33,441 nt of DNA from an uncultured Ruminococcus sp. GTDB lineage: Bacteria > Bacillota > Clostridia > Monoglobales > Monoglobaceae. The stretch covers positions 1 through 33,441 of the forward strand of contig CACWIG010000015.1 of assembly GCA_902760955.1 (NCBI GenBank), written 5' to 3'. Shown here one piece after another: positions 1 through 8,177 of this stretch. Position 1 is the stretch's first letter. Each line of letters opens with the position of its first letter. Position numbers and translations under genes: made by a program. The notes under the pieces are model-generated. The model saw only the letters and a program-made list of their open reading frames with translations, had not been told where the DNA came from and searched no databases.

Positions 1-18
1 ATTATAGCTAATAGCCAT
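1..18 (-). CDS. Start of a gene running off the left edge, possibly an XRE-type HTH regulator
   Basis: Only six codons are inside the window (MAISYN). GGAGG stands 8 nt before the ATG, and a good sigma-A promoter lies upstream, so a real gene start is likely. MAISYN is a common opening for small Cro/C1-type helix-turn-helix proteins in Clostridia. Six residues cannot prove that, so the family is a guess from memory while the gene start itself is well supported. Confidence 0.5.
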
Positions 19-55
19 ATCTACAACCTCCATAGTAATTAATACATCTTACCGT

Positions 56-84
56 ATTATACCATATCATAGTAATAAAATCAA
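56..84 (-). promoter_or_regulatory. Sigma-A promoter for the gene at the left edge
   Basis: On the minus strand TTGATT (79-84) and TATAAT (56-61) are separated by 17 bp. The predicted transcript starts about 30 nt before the GGAGG-ATG of the edge gene. Confidence 0.6.
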
Positions 85-120
85 TATTTCAGATACAATT
101 TCTAATACTTTTTGTGCAAA

Positions 121-158
121 ACAATACGCTGGAAGCTACACGACTTCCAGCGTATTGT
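121..158 (-). terminator. Hairpin terminator downstream of the 97-residue gene
   Basis: A perfect inverted repeat (ACAATACGCTGGAAG and its complement) closes an 8-nt loop. It lies just past the stop of the gene at 174-467. Read on the minus strand it is followed by a T-rich stretch, so it probably ends that transcript. The stem is symmetrical and could act in both directions. Confidence 0.7.
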
Positions 159-173
159 TTGAAATTATTTTCA

Positions 174-467
174 TTAATCTCTCAAATCTTCAATCTCTAC
201 CTGTTCAACCCCTAATAGAAGTTCTCTACAAAAATGAGAAATCACGTCATAAGCTGTAAAGCTCACCCTCTCTATTATGATACGCTCTAAATCACCGATA
301 GCAGCAAACATCTCCCGATTGAAATATTTACTCCGCTTCGCAGGAAGAACACCCCGAAGGTCATTCATTATATCCTCAATTTCAGCGGACACTCTTTGAT
401 ATTCAACTGACTTCTGCAATTCAACTTTATCTTTTATAATTTCCAGCATCTCATTTTTCACTCTCAT
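174..467 (-). CDS. Unrecognised 97-residue charged protein
   Basis: I do not recognise this protein. It is soluble and mostly helical in appearance. The N-terminal half is rich in Glu, Lys and Arg (MRVKNEMLEIIKDKVELQKS...) and could form a coiled coil. There is no signal peptide, membrane segment or metal motif. The start is set at 467 because GGAGG lies 8 nt upstream of that ATG, and the promoter at 496-524 would start transcription around 489. A longer reading to 512 would begin before the transcript. It lies between the edge gene and another small unknown gene on the same strand. Its own promoter and terminator suggest a single-gene unit, and no function is proposed. Confidence 0.6.
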   Translation of the reverse strand: MRVKNEMLEIIKDKVELQKSVEYQRVSAEIEDIMNDLRGVLPAKRSKYFNREMFAAIGDLERIIIERVSFTAYDVISHFCRELLLGVEQVEIEDLRD

Positions 468-495
468 ACGGCTGTTCCTCCAAATATTTTGTCCC

Positions 496-524
496 ATCAT
501 ACCGTATACCAAACCTTAAGTCAA
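496..524 (-). promoter_or_regulatory. Sigma-A promoter for the 97-residue gene
   Basis: TTGACT (519-524) and TATGAT (496-501) have 17-bp spacing on the minus strand. This promoter decides the start choice for the gene ending at 174. Confidence 0.6.
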
Positions 525-543
525 CCACTATTTAACTATAACT

Positions 544-813
544 CTATATTCCCATACGAAGAATCATAGCCCTGTCAAGCAAGATACCCATCTTAATTAG
601 ATTCTCTACACAAGGCTCTAACCCTGAAATTATCTCTAAATAAAACATCAACGTCCACCATTCCTGTTCTTCTTCGCCGAACTCTCGACAACCTTTTTCT
701 AATTCCAATTTAACCCTATTAAAAGCACCTTCATAAGTATAAATACCCAATAATCTATTTACTGGGTATGTGAACTCATACTCCATAACATCTATCTCAT
801 CCAAATCAAACAT
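544..813 (-). CDS. Unrecognised small acidic protein, about 89 residues
   Basis: I do not recognise this product. It is acidic (FDLDEIDVMEYEF near the N-terminus, EFGEEEQEWW in the middle) and has one moderately hydrophobic stretch that is too short to be a clear membrane helix. The ATG at 813 is preferred because GAGGTG lies about 8 nt upstream. The frame stays open to a TTG at 846, with another ATG at 831, so five to eleven extra residues are possible. The stop lies 20 nt before the promoter of the next minus-strand gene, so the two are adjacent but probably transcribed separately. Confidence 0.5.
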   Translation of the reverse strand: MFDLDEIDVMEYEFTYPVNRLLGIYTYEGAFNRVKLELEKGCREFGEEEQEWWTLMFYLEIISGLEPCVENLIKMGILLDRAMILRMGI

Positions 814-1052
814 AAATACCACACCTCTCATTCTTTCTTTATCCAACTAGTACTATTTAAGAAGTAATTGTGATTTAACAATGTTTCTTTTTTAATAATT
901 ACTAATAAATTTTTTCCCTCATTAATATATGTCAACAATGCATCCATTTCTCTTCAAATTGAAAAAAATATGCCTATTCATCCATAATTGACAATAAATA
1001 TATTGTTATTTAAGCATAAGATTTTTTAATAAGCAAAATAGTTTATGATTCA
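814..1052. other. AT-rich gap without a recognisable gene
   Basis: This stretch is very AT-rich. A minus-strand TTGACA occurs near 930, but I found no well-placed -10 for it. I see no hairpin or coding remnant until the in-frame cotJC residues begin at about 1053. The right part marks the break that removed the 5' half of cotJC. Confidence 0.4.
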
Positions 1053-1466
1053 GGCACCGAAGAATTAGCACACTTGGAAATGGTTGGAACAATAGTAAGA
1101 CAGCTTGCAAGGAATGCAACAACAGAGGAAATAGAAAATAGTCCGTTCGGTGCATACTTTATGAATCACGGCAGAGGTGTATACCCTGCAAATTCAGGCG
1201 GAATGCCATTTGATGCAAATTGCCTTGCTGTTACGGGCGATCCAATCGCTGATTTGGTTGAAGATTTAGCAGCAGAGCAAAAGGCGAGAGCGGTATATGA
1301 CAATATTTTAAGAGTGTCAGACGACCCTGATGTAAGTGATGCAATAAAGTTCTTGCGTGAGCGTGAAATCGTACACTTTCAGCGTTTCGGTGAAGCGTTA
1401 GATAGAATACAAAACAAGCAAAGTCATAAAACCACAAAAGGAATCGGAATAAAGGATCGCTTTTAA
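1053..1466 (+). pseudogene. cotJC: 5'-truncated cotJC / manganese-catalase family gene
   Basis: The reading frame encodes the second part of a CotJC-type spore-coat protein of the Mn-catalase family. GTEELAHLEMVGTIV begins at 1053, then NHGRGVYPANSGGMPF, GDPIADLVEDLAAEQKAR and FLREREIVHFQRFGEAL follow in the expected order. The family is normally about 190-200 residues. Here roughly the first 55-60 residues are missing, including the first glutamate ligand of the dimanganese site, while the E-x2-H ligand helix remains. An in-frame stop lies at 1017-1019, with no ribosome site or cotJA/cotJB upstream. A TTG at 1074 could formally start a 130-residue product, but nothing supports translation. 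I read it as a relic. A scrap of a related 3' end occurs again at 11098. Confidence 0.75.
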
Positions 1467-1477
1467 CAAATGGGAAA

Positions 1478-1531
1478 GGGGCTGTAGTCAACCCGATTTA
1501 AAAAAATCGTTTTGCTACAGCCCCGTTTTGT
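1478..1531 (+). terminator. Strong hairpin downstream of the cotJC relic
   Basis: GGGGCTGTAG (1478-1487) pairs perfectly with CTACAGCCCC (1515-1524), followed by GTTTTG. A second complementary pair, CGATTT and AAATCG, lies in the loop. It can end plus-strand transcription of the relic. It may also stop minus-strand read-through from the redox operon that ends at 1593. Confidence 0.65.
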
Positions 1532-1592
1532 AATGCCTGATTATTAGCTTTTTAAAACAATCTATTTATTATCATTTAATCTGACTGACATA

Positions 1593-2765
1593 TTAATAAT
1601 TTTCTGCATTAACTTCAAAGTAAGCCTTCGGATGAGCGCATACAGGACAAACCTCAGGTGCTTTTGTTCCAACTACGATATGACCGCAGTTGCGACATTC
1701 CCAAACCTTAACTTCGCTTTTTTCAAACACAGATGCTGTTTCTATATTGTTAAGAAGTGCTCTGTATCTTTCTTCGTGGTGTTTTTCTATTGCGGCAACC
1801 ATACGGAATTTTGCGGCAAGTTCTGTAAAGCCTTCAGCCTCGGCAGTTTTTGCAAAATCTTCGTACATATCTGTCCATTCATAGTTTTCACCATCAGCGG
1901 CTTCTTTCAAGTTTTCAGAAGTATCACCGATACCGTTTAATTCCTTAAACCACATTTTTGCGTGTTCTTTTTCATTATCAGCAGTTTTAAGGAAGAGTGC
2001 AGACATCTGCTCATATCCTTCTTTTTTAGCAACCGATGCAAAATATGTATACTTGTTTCTTGCCTGAGATTCACCTGCAAAGGCTGCTTCTAAATTTTTC
2101 TCAGTCTGTGTTCCTGCATAAGGATTCTTTTTAGCTTCCTCCTCAAGCTTTACAAACTTGCTTGACGGCTGTTTGCAAACAGGACAGGTTTCGGGAGGAG
2201 TATCTCCCTCGTGGATATAACCACATACAGTACATTTCCATTTAGCCATTTTTACCACTTCTTTCTTTTCGTTATTTGGAATTAATTTAAGTAATTTTTT
2301 TGCTACTTCAACGGGGAATTCCTCGGTGGGTGGATCTGCAATAAGGTCTTCTAATAATTTGTGAGCATTATCACTTTGGGGGAGCATATATCCTGCTTCA
2401 CGCATAACATCCTCAGCAATAAGTCTTTCGGATTTTGCCACAGCCGTCATTAAGCGATAAAGTGTATCGCTGTTTGTATCCTGGGCAATCTGCAGAGCCG
2501 CCTTTTCCTCATTCGCTTTATTTTCTGATAAAGCGTTAAGCACAGACTTAACTTCATCAGTTTTTGATTGCTGAGGCGGATACTCTTTTGGCACCATACT
2601 GATAGCACCGCTTGGACAGGCATCAGCACAGGCTCCACAACCGATACATTTGTTTACATCAATAATACTGTTTTCTGTATCTGTTGCACCTACAGGGCAA
2701 ACATAAAGACAAAGGCAATCCTTTGTACAAAGTCTTAAATTTCTAACAGCTACTTTTTCCATCAT
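1593..2765 (-). CDS. Ferredoxin-rubrerythrin fusion with two rubredoxin-like domains
   Basis: This 390-residue protein joins parts that are usually separate. Residues 1-57 are a 2[4Fe-4S] ferredoxin-like domain: the second cluster motif is canonical (C40, C43, C46, C50), but the first has unusual spacing (C13, C17, C19, C23). Residues 58-172 are an alpha-helical spacer. Residues 173-204 are a short rubredoxin-like domain (CTVCGY...CPVC). Residues 217-342 are the ferritin-like di-iron rubrerythrin domain, with NEKEH and EKHHEERY. Residues 354-383 are a second rubredoxin-like domain. The family reduces hydrogen peroxide in the cytoplasm of anaerobes. The ATG overlaps the stop of the upstream rubredoxin gene (TAATG), with AGAAGGGAG before it, so translation is coupled. 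M173 opens a sequence that looks like an ordinary rubrerythrin start, with only a weak ribosome site, suggesting an old gene fusion. Confidence 0.9.
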   Translation of the reverse strand: MMEKVAVRNLRLCTKDCLCLYVCPVGATDTENSIIDVNKCIGCGACADACPSGAISMVPKEYPPQQSKTDEVKSVLNALSENKANEEKAALQIAQDTNSDTLYRLMTAVAKSERLIAEDVMREAGYMLPQSDNAHKLLEDLIADPPTEEFPVEVAKKLLKLIPNNEKKEVVKMAKWKCTVCGYIHEGDTPPETCPVCKQPSSKFVKLEEEAKKNPYAGTQTEKNLEAAFAGESQARNKYTYFASVAKKEGYEQMSALFLKTADNEKEHAKMWFKELNGIGDTSENLKEAADGENYEWTDMYEDFAKTAEAEGFTELAAKFRMVAAIEKHHEERYRALLNNIETASVFEKSEVKVWECRNCGHIVVGTKAPEVCPVCAHPKAYFEVNAENY

Positions 2766-3397
2766 TATGCTCTCCCTTCTATTTTTTCAAATTTCCAATC
2801 AGGCACTTTGCATACGGGGCAAAGCTCGGGAGGATTATCGCCTACATACACAAAGCCACAGGTTGTGCATACCCATATGTTTGTGTTTTCAAGCATTTTT
2901 TCGCCCTCATTTAAGTAACGGTTAACTAAAGATGCAAGCATTCTTGTTACCTTTTCGCCCCAAACACAGATACGAGCCGCACCTCTGTCGGAGTTTTCGT
3001 CTGCAACAGCCCTGACGCCTGCATAGTTATCTGTATCCGTCATTAATGCTTCGTACAATTTTTCCACTGTGGGATCATAAACTTTAGGAGTAACTGCTGA
3101 AAAATAATCTGCAAGTTCCTTAAATAATTTTGACTCCTCCGACTTATATTGTTTTTCACAGCCACGAGCCAGATTTGAACAAAGAGCGGCAAGCTGACCT
3201 GCTGACAATTTTTCTTCTGCCTGTTTCATTGGAACAGATGCAGATTTTGTTTTCTCTGCCGATGTTTCCTCCGCCTTGAAATCGGATTTTGCCGCACCGC
3301 AAAGGGGACATTTCCAATCGTCAGGCAACTTAGCAAATGGAACCTTTTCTTTTGCGTCATCATATACATATCCGCAAATTTGACACACATACCTCAT
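2765..3397 (-). CDS. Double-rubredoxin electron carrier
   Basis: Residues 1-45 are a full rubredoxin domain with its iron ligands C5, C8, C30 and C33. Residues 50-165 are a helical linker that I do not recognise. The C-terminal 40 residues form a shortened rubredoxin-like module (C177, C180, C193, C196) like those in the neighbouring rubrerythrin fusion. The likely role is to carry electrons in the cytoplasm to the peroxidase encoded next door. It starts 30 nt after trxA with a GAGGAGG ribosome site, and its stop overlaps the next start by one base. Ordinary rubredoxin is about 52 residues, so this is an enlarged form. The iron sites are clear; the partner is inferred from the operon. Confidence 0.85.
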   Translation of the reverse strand: MRYVCQICGYVYDDAKEKVPFAKLPDDWKCPLCGAAKSDFKAEETSAEKTKSASVPMKQAEEKLSAGQLAALCSNLARGCEKQYKSEESKLFKELADYFSAVTPKVYDPTVEKLYEALMTDTDNYAGVRAVADENSDRGAARICVWGEKVTRMLASLVNRYLNEGEKMLENTNIWVCTTCGFVYVGDNPPELCPVCKVPDWKFEKIEGRA

Positions 3398-3426
3398 TTT
3401 TAAAACCTCCTCGTATTTTAATTTAT

Positions 3427-3741
3427 CTACTTTTCAAGCAATGCCTCCAAATCCTTTTTTGGTCTTGCTCCGATTAAACTGTCGGTAACTTGTCCGTTTT
3501 TAATTACCGCAAACATAGGAATACTCATAACCTTAAAAGCTGAGGCAAGCTCAGGTTCTTCATCTACATTTACCTTACAGATTTTGGCTTTGCCTTGGTA
3601 CTGTTCCGCAAGCTCTGCAACAATAGGTGACATCATTTGGCACGGACCGCACCAGGTTGCCCAAAAGTCAATAAGTACAGGAATATCGGATTTTAATACT
3701 TCGTTTTCAAAATTGTTTTTTGTTATTTTAAGTTCAGCCAT
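3427..3741 (-). CDS. trxA: Thioredoxin
   Basis: This is a single-domain thioredoxin of 104 residues, the normal family length. The active site is WCGPC with redox cysteines C31 and C34. The cis-proline loop is present (MSIPMFAV), and the C-terminal part ends in the usual helix. It reduces disulfides in cytoplasmic proteins, usually recharged by thioredoxin reductase, which is not in this window. It is the first gene of the thioredoxin-rubredoxin-rubrerythrin run, with GAGG about 8 nt upstream of ATG. The candidate Crp/Fnr-regulated promoter at 3778-3819 would control it and the two genes behind it. Confidence 0.95.
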   Translation of the reverse strand: MAELKITKNNFENEVLKSDIPVLIDFWATWCGPCQMMSPIVAELAEQYQGKAKICKVNVDEEPELASAFKVMSIPMFAVIKNGQVTDSLIGARPKKDLEALLEK

Positions 3742-3777
3742 TGTTTTTTCCTCGCTTTACATTTATTTTGTAATTAC

Positions 3778-3819
3778 ATAATACACAAAAGAAAGTAAAG
3801 TTTCTGTAACCGAGTCACA
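3778..3819 (-). promoter_or_regulatory. Candidate Crp/Fnr operator and promoter for the trxA operon
   Basis: TGTGACTCGGTTACA (3805-3819, minus strand) is an interrupted palindrome of Crp/Fnr shape: TGTGA, 5 bp, TTACA. A TATTAT -10 lies at 3778-3783 and there is no good -35. With transcription starting near 3771 the operator centre sits at about -41, the position expected for a class II activator site. A smaller perfect palindrome, TGTAATTACA, lies at 3769-3778. The regulator gene is immediately upstream. The binding itself is inference. Confidence 0.4.
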
Positions 3820-3829
3820 TTAAATAAAA

Positions 3830-4495
3830 TTAATTTGCAATTTTTTCAAGAGCATTCAAATCTTTAATTGTTATAGAACCCCTGCCGACAGAGATAATCC
3901 CGTCATTTTCAAACTGCTTTAACATTCGTGCAACCACTTCGCGAGCGGAGTTCACTTCTCTTGCGATTGCCTCTTGAGTCATTCTTATTATATTGGAGCC
4001 TGTGTGTTCATAAACAGAAATCAAAAACTGTGCCATTCGGGCATCAAAATGGGCAAATAAAATCTGCTCCAAAATCCAGACAACGCTTGAAAGTCGTTTG
4101 GCCGTCAATTCATAAGCAAAGGATTTTACATATATGTTGCTTTGGGTAAGTTTTTCAAAAGTGCCTGCCCCTACTGCAAGAAGCTCGGTATCACTTTCCG
4201 CAACCATTTGAACATCAAGAGAAACGCCCGAAAGAGCACAAGCGGACGATAAAATGCAAGTATCATCTTTTGTAATATGAAACAGCGTAATTTCCCGCCC
4301 TTCATCAGATGTGATATATACTCTGATTGAGCCTTGTTTTACATATACAAAGCCAAGACAAGCATCAGTAAAGCCGTAGATAAAGGTACCATTATCATAC
4401 GTCTTAATGACAGAGCCGCGAGAAGCTGTTTCTTTTTCATTATCTGTCAGGTCATTCCAAAACGATAATTTTGAAAGTATATCTTGATTATCCAT
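3830..4495 (-). CDS. Crp/Fnr-family transcriptional regulator
   Basis: About 221 residues. An N-terminal cyclic-nucleotide-binding-like beta barrel (GTFIYGFTDACLGFVYVKQGSIRVYI...) is followed by a long helix and a C-terminal winged HTH (MTQEAIAREVNSAREVVARMLKQFENDGII). I see no N-terminal FNR-type cysteine cluster. There are scattered cysteines (about C47, C79 and C85 from this start), so the effector is unknown. The ATG at 4495 is chosen because AGGTG lies 8 nt before it; the frame extends to 4528 without a ribosome site. It is followed after 88 bp by trxA, whose promoter region holds a matching palindrome. The likely role is control of the oxygen/redox defence operon; this is inferred from position. 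Confidence 0.85.
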   Translation of the reverse strand: MDNQDILSKLSFWNDLTDNEKETASRGSVIKTYDNGTFIYGFTDACLGFVYVKQGSIRVYITSDEGREITLFHITKDDTCILSSACALSGVSLDVQMVAESDTELLAVGAGTFEKLTQSNIYVKSFAYELTAKRLSSVVWILEQILFAHFDARMAQFLISVYEHTGSNIIRMTQEAIAREVNSAREVVARMLKQFENDGIISVGRGSITIKDLNALEKIAN

Positions 4496-4596
4496 ATTTT
4501 TAACACCTATGATTTCCGCATCCACCATTTCCGAAATTGTGTTCGCGTTCTGTGTGATGATGGTTGCAATTTATTTTTACTTAATACAGGTTTTAT

Positions 4597-4725
4597 TCAT
4601 ACAACAGGACAAACCTCTTTGACAAAGGCGATAGTTTCCGACTGAGGATTGCCTATATACTTCGATGCAAAATTCGAAGTAATCGGCTTTCGGCAAACTC
4701 GCCTGCATCTTTTATGCCTTGCCAA
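4597..4725 (-). CDS. Possible 42-residue cysteine-containing small protein or leader peptide
   Basis: A TTG codon at 4725 has AGGAG 8 nt upstream and opens a 42-residue frame: MARHKRCRRVCRKP at the start, EVCPVV at the end. It is strongly basic at the N-terminus and has cysteines at 7, 11 and 39. It begins about 25 nt downstream of the transcript start predicted from the promoter at 4756-4784, and the Crp/Fnr gene follows about 100 bp later on the same strand. I do not recognise the family. It could be a small redox or metal-sensing protein, a leader peptide or a decayed gene. A second frame over the same bases is also open, so coding is not certain. Confidence 0.35.
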   Translation of the reverse strand: MARHKRCRRVCRKPITSNFASKYIGNPQSETIAFVKEVCPVV

Positions 4726-4755
4726 TGTGAGCACTCCTGTTTCCGTTATATGTCG

Positions 4756-4784
4756 ATTATATCACTTTTTTGAGGTTTTGTAAA
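4756..4784 (-). promoter_or_regulatory. Sigma-A promoter for the Crp/Fnr gene
   Basis: TTTACA (4779-4784) and a consensus TATAAT (4756-4761) are 17 bp apart on the minus strand. The predicted transcript carries the small ORF at 4597-4725 and then the regulator gene at 4495. Confidence 0.7.
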
Positions 4785-4823
4785 TAGGATTTGTACTATC
4801 ACCCTAAAGATACAATATTTTTC

Positions 4824-4852
4824 TTGCAAATACGGTGTAAAAGTGTTACAAT
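4824..4852 (+). promoter_or_regulatory. Sigma-A promoter for the GH36 gene
   Basis: TTGCAA (4824-4829) and TACAAT (4847-4852) are 17 bp apart. It faces away from the regulator promoter, so 4496-4954 is a divergent control region. The untranslated leader to the ATG at 4955 is about 95 nt, and I see no riboswitch in it. Confidence 0.6.
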
Positions 4853-4954
4853 GAAAATGGTCAAATATTTTGAGAGAGATGAATTTAAAAATAGATTGAA
4901 AAATGCTTTTTACAGATATTGATTGTTAAGTTATTTATTTAAGGGGACAAGAAA

Positions 4955-7030
4955 ATGAAAAGTAACAATTTTTTTGAAGAAAATTGCAAGGAAAATGTTG
5001 TACTGAATTTTGAGGGCGATAAGAATGGTTTTACCGGTGTAGTCTTCACAAATTACTCATCAGCAACCTTTTCAAAGGGTGAAAAGACGTATACAAAGAC
5101 GCAGACAGAAAAGGGTGCGGATATAGCTGTAAAAAATATTGATAGTGGAGTTGAGGTTGTACAGCATTATGAGGTTTTCGGCAATGCGGTAAGACAGTAT
5201 AATGACATAAAAAACAATGCAGATGATGAAAAGGTGTTATCACGTGCAGCAAGTGCATCATTTGTCTTTAATTATAGAGGTCTGTTGCCGTGGAATGATG
5301 AAAGACGCTTTAAGCTCCATACCTGCCAATCGGCCTGGTCTGCTGAGGCACAATGGTATTCAGGAAGTCTTGCGGATTTTGGATTGATGCCTATACGTGA
5401 TCTTGAAGATGGTATGCAATGTCGGCGTAGGATAACGCTGTCAAGCAAGGGTTCCTGGTCAACGGCAAACTATTATCCAATAGTGATTTTAGAGGACCTT
5501 GAAAAAGGCGAAGCGTACTTTATGGAACACGAGGGCGGTCTTGCGTGGGAAATAAATATAGGTATAGTAGGCGATAGAATTAGTTTTGACTGCGGTAGTG
5601 CAGATGTTCACCTTGACGGATTTTGCAAAAAGCTGCGTCAGGGAGATGTATTTACAACAACCTCGGCGGTTTACGGTAAGGTTTCAGGCGGTTTTGAAGA
5701 GGCAGTTGCCGAGCTGACACGATATAAGAGAGCTGTAACAAAGCGTACCTGGAATGATGGTGTTCCGCCTGTTTGCTATAACGTTTTTATGGGTGCAATA
5801 TATGGTATTCCCAACGAGAAAAACCTAAGCAGCCTCATTCCTGCGGCGGCAAAATTAGGATGTGAGATTTTTTGTATAGATGCAGGTTGGTATCGTGAAA
5901 GAGGGGATTATTCATATCCGATGGGTGATTACACTCCGAAGGATGACTTATTCGGAGAAGGTGGACTTGCCAAGATAATTAAGATGATAAAGGATTATGG
6001 AATGATCCCGGGACTTTGGTTTGAGTTTGAAGCGGCAGGTGCTGACTCGGAATGTGCAAAGCTTAATGCAAATACTATGCTTAAGCGTAACGGTAAGGTT
6101 ATTGCTGCAGAAAGAGGCTTTTTTGACTTGACAAACAGTGAGGTCAGAGAACATTTGTTCTCTGATATAGACAGAGTTTATAAAATGGGTGTCAGATATA
6201 TAAAAAATGACTATAACGATTCCACAGGTATAGGAACAGGAGATGCAATATCAAGCTACAATGAAAATGAACGCATAAGAGATAAGTCAATCTGTGATTT
6301 TATTGATGAGATATATCGCAGATACCCTGATATGATAATCGAAAACTGCGGTAGTGGCGGTATGCGTGAGGATAACGGCACATTGGCTCATTTCCACGTT
6401 CAAAGTACCAGCGACAACGAAAAATATTTTAATTATTCGTCCATATCAGCTTCAACGGCTGCAATTATGCCTCCTGAAAAGGCAGGAAATTGGGCAAATC
6501 CGTATTGTCTCTCAGAGGATGAGTATATGGAATTTGATGAGGGTGGAGATACCGATTTCCTCATAGAACGAAATAAAGACGGAGAGGCAACTGTTTTTAC
6601 AATGATAAACGGACTTGTGGGAGTGCCGTTTATATCGGGAAGAATAGATTACTTTGATGAGTTGAACTTTGCTTTGGCAAAGGAGGGGGTTGAGTGCTAC
6701 AAGAGCATAAGAGCGGATATTCCGCACTGTTATCCAGTATATCCTACAGGTATGGAACATATGGGAATCCGCACATATATGACCTTCGGACTTACTGATG
6801 AAAACAGGAATTATATGTATCTTGCAGTATGGAAAATAAATGCACCTGAGGATGAGACTGTGATTGATTTGTCTAAATATATCCCGGGAAATGCAGAGGT
6901 TGAGATGATATATCCGAAAAATGATAAAAAATGTGATTTTACATATGCAAGGTCAATTAAAAAGCTCACAGTTAAAATGGATAAGTGCAAATATATGGCA
7001 AGACTGTTTAAAATTACGATAGAAAAGTAA
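4955..7030 (+). CDS. GH36-family alpha-galactosidase-like glycoside hydrolase
   Basis: The protein has 691 residues, a usual length for the family, and no signal peptide, so it should act in the cytoplasm on imported alpha-galactosides. An N-terminal beta-sandwich (about 1-260) is followed by a TIM barrel with the GH36 landmarks. GLWFEFEAAG is the barrel strand near 350. KNDYN holds the predicted nucleophile D419, ENCGSGG follows, and STSDNEKYF holds the predicted acid/base D487. A C-terminal beta domain ends the protein. The nucleophile motif is KNDYN rather than the classic KWDxN, so this is a divergent GH36 member and substrate could differ. The ribosome site is AAGGGGA. It is followed after 21 bp by tsaD and within 1.4 kb by galactose mutarotase. 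Confidence 0.85.
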   Translation: MKSNNFFEENCKENVVLNFEGDKNGFTGVVFTNYSSATFSKGEKTYTKTQTEKGADIAVKNIDSGVEVVQHYEVFGNAVRQYNDIKNNADDEKVLSRAASASFVFNYRGLLPWNDERRFKLHTCQSAWSAEAQWYSGSLADFGLMPIRDLEDGMQCRRRITLSSKGSWSTANYYPIVILEDLEKGEAYFMEHEGGLAWEINIGIVGDRISFDCGSADVHLDGFCKKLRQGDVFTTTSAVYGKVSGGFEEAVAELTRYKRAVTKRTWNDGVPPVCYNVFMGAIYGIPNEKNLSSLIPAAAKLGCEIFCIDAGWYRERGDYSYPMGDYTPKDDLFGEGGLAKIIKMIKDYGMIPGLWFEFEAAGADSECAKLNANTMLKRNGKVIAAERGFFDLTNSEVREHLFSDIDRVYKMGVRYIKNDYNDSTGIGTGDAISSYNENERIRDKSICDFIDEIYRRYPDMIIENCGSGGMREDNGTLAHFHVQSTSDNEKYFNYSSISASTAAIMPPEKAGNWANPYCLSEDEYMEFDEGGDTDFLIERNKDGEATVFTMINGLVGVPFISGRIDYFDELNFALAKEGVECYKSIRADIPHCYPVYPTGMEHMGIRTYMTFGLTDENRNYMYLAVWKINAPEDETVIDLSKYIPGNAEVEMIYPKNDKKCDFTYARSIKKLTVKMDKCKYMARLFKITIEK

Positions 7031-7051
7031 AAAATCGGAAAGGTAGATAAT

Positions 7052-8053
7052 ATGAGAATACTTGCGATAGAGAGTTCGTGTGATGAAACAGCGGCGGCTG
7101 TTGTGGAAAATCGCATAAATGTATTATCAAATGTGATTAACACACAAATTGAACTTCATAAACTTTATGGAGGTGTTGTACCTGAAATCGCATCAAGAAA
7201 TCATATAGAAAATATAAGTACGGTAGTGGACAAGGCTATATATGAAAGCGGATTGTCCTTTGATGAAATAGACGCCATTGCTGTTACATACGGCCCGGGG
7301 CTTGTGGGTGCTTTGCTTGCAGGGGTGTCCTACGCCAAAGGCTTGGCGTATGCGCTAAATAAGCCGCTTATACCCGTTCATCATATAAAGGGGCATATTT
7401 CTGCAAACTATATCGAAACACCTGAGCTTAAGCCTCCGTTTATCTGCCTTGTTGCATCAGGCGGACACAGCCATATTGTAAACGTAAAAGGCTATGCCGA
7501 ATATGAGGTGTTGGCGAGAACCCGTGATGATGCCGCAGGCGAAGCCTTTGACAAGGTTTCAAGGGTATTGGGATTTGGCTATCCGGGAGGCCCTGCTATA
7601 CAGAAAGCCGCCGAAAAGGGAAACTCAGATGCTATACATTTCCCTCGTGTGAATTTAAAGGACAAGGGCTTTGACTTCAGCTTTAGCGGTGTGAAAACTG
7701 CGGTTCTGAATTATATAAACAATGCAGAGCAAAAGGGCGAGGAAATCAATAAATACGATATTGCAGCCTCATTCCAAGAGGCAGTAGTTGATGTTCTGTC
7801 AGAGCACCTTATCGAATGTGCAAAGCTTACAGGTGCGGACAAGGTGGCATTGGCAGGCGGAGTTGCGGCAAATGTTCCGTTGCGGGAGCGTGTCAAAAAC
7901 AAGGCGGCAGAGGCAGGAATGGGTTTTTATTTTCCCAATATGAAGCTGTGTACTGACAATGCTGCAATGATTGGCTGTGCGGCATTTGCCGAATACGAAA
8001 ACGGTGTTGTTGCTGATTTAAGCCTTAATGCAATCGCAAACTTGCCACTTTAA
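7052..8053 (+). CDS. tsaD: tRNA N6-adenosine threonylcarbamoyltransferase TsaD
   Basis: This is a full-length 333-residue Kae1/Qri7/TsaD protein. The N-terminal ATP/metal segment is [19 protein letters not shown]. The metal-binding histidine pair is in HHIKGH (H111 and H115), [10 protein letters not shown] is present, and the C-terminal phosphate loop reads [15 protein letters not shown]. It transfers the threonylcarbamoyl group from TC-AMP to A37 of ANN-decoding tRNAs, together with TsaB and TsaE, which are not in this window. It starts 21 bp after the GH36 gene with GGAAAGG as ribosome site, so it is probably co-transcribed with a carbohydrate gene. That is unusual company for a housekeeping gene. 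Confidence 0.97.
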   Translation: MRILAIESSCDETAAAVVENRINVLSNVINTQIELHKLYGGVVPEIASRNHIENISTVVDKAIYESGLSFDEIDAIAVTYGPGLVGALLAGVSYAKGLAYALNKPLIPVHHIKGHISANYIETPELKPPFICLVASGGHSHIVNVKGYAEYEVLARTRDDAAGEAFDKVSRVLGFGYPGGPAIQKAAEKGNSDAIHFPRVNLKDKGFDFSFSGVKTAVLNYINNAEQKGEEINKYDIAASFQEAVVDVLSEHLIECAKLTGADKVALAGGVAANVPLRERVKNKAAEAGMGFYFPNMKLCTDNAAMIGCAAFAEYENGVVADLSLNAIANLPL

Positions 8054-8054
8054 T

Positions 8055-8177
8055 TGTTATATCCGCAATGCCCATATCAGTATAGTGTAACATCTTTTTT
8101 GACTTTTCGATACGGCATCTATTAAGGTATTCCTTAAAAGTCATCTGCATTTGCTGTTTGAACAGTCTGCCGTCATA
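8055..8177 (-). pseudogene. Fragment of an AraC-family regulator (C-terminal HTH)
   Basis: Forty-one minus-strand codons read YDGRLFKQQMQMTFKEYLNR, then CRIEKSKKMLHYTDMGIADI and T. This matches the end of the first HTH and the start of the second in AraC proteins (consensus like FK..TGMSFKEYLNRLRIEKAK.LL). A stop lies just before the tyrosine codon, and at the other end the similarity stops 2 bp from the tsaD stop codon. Only a piece of the regulator remains, probably the former controller of this carbohydrate locus. Confidence 0.65.

Noticed and set aside
8054-8080. CGCAATGCC after tsaD as a third copy of the insertion junction
   Set aside because: Only nine bases match and nothing upstream resembles the 26-nt motif. 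A nine-base match is expected by chance at about this frequency.
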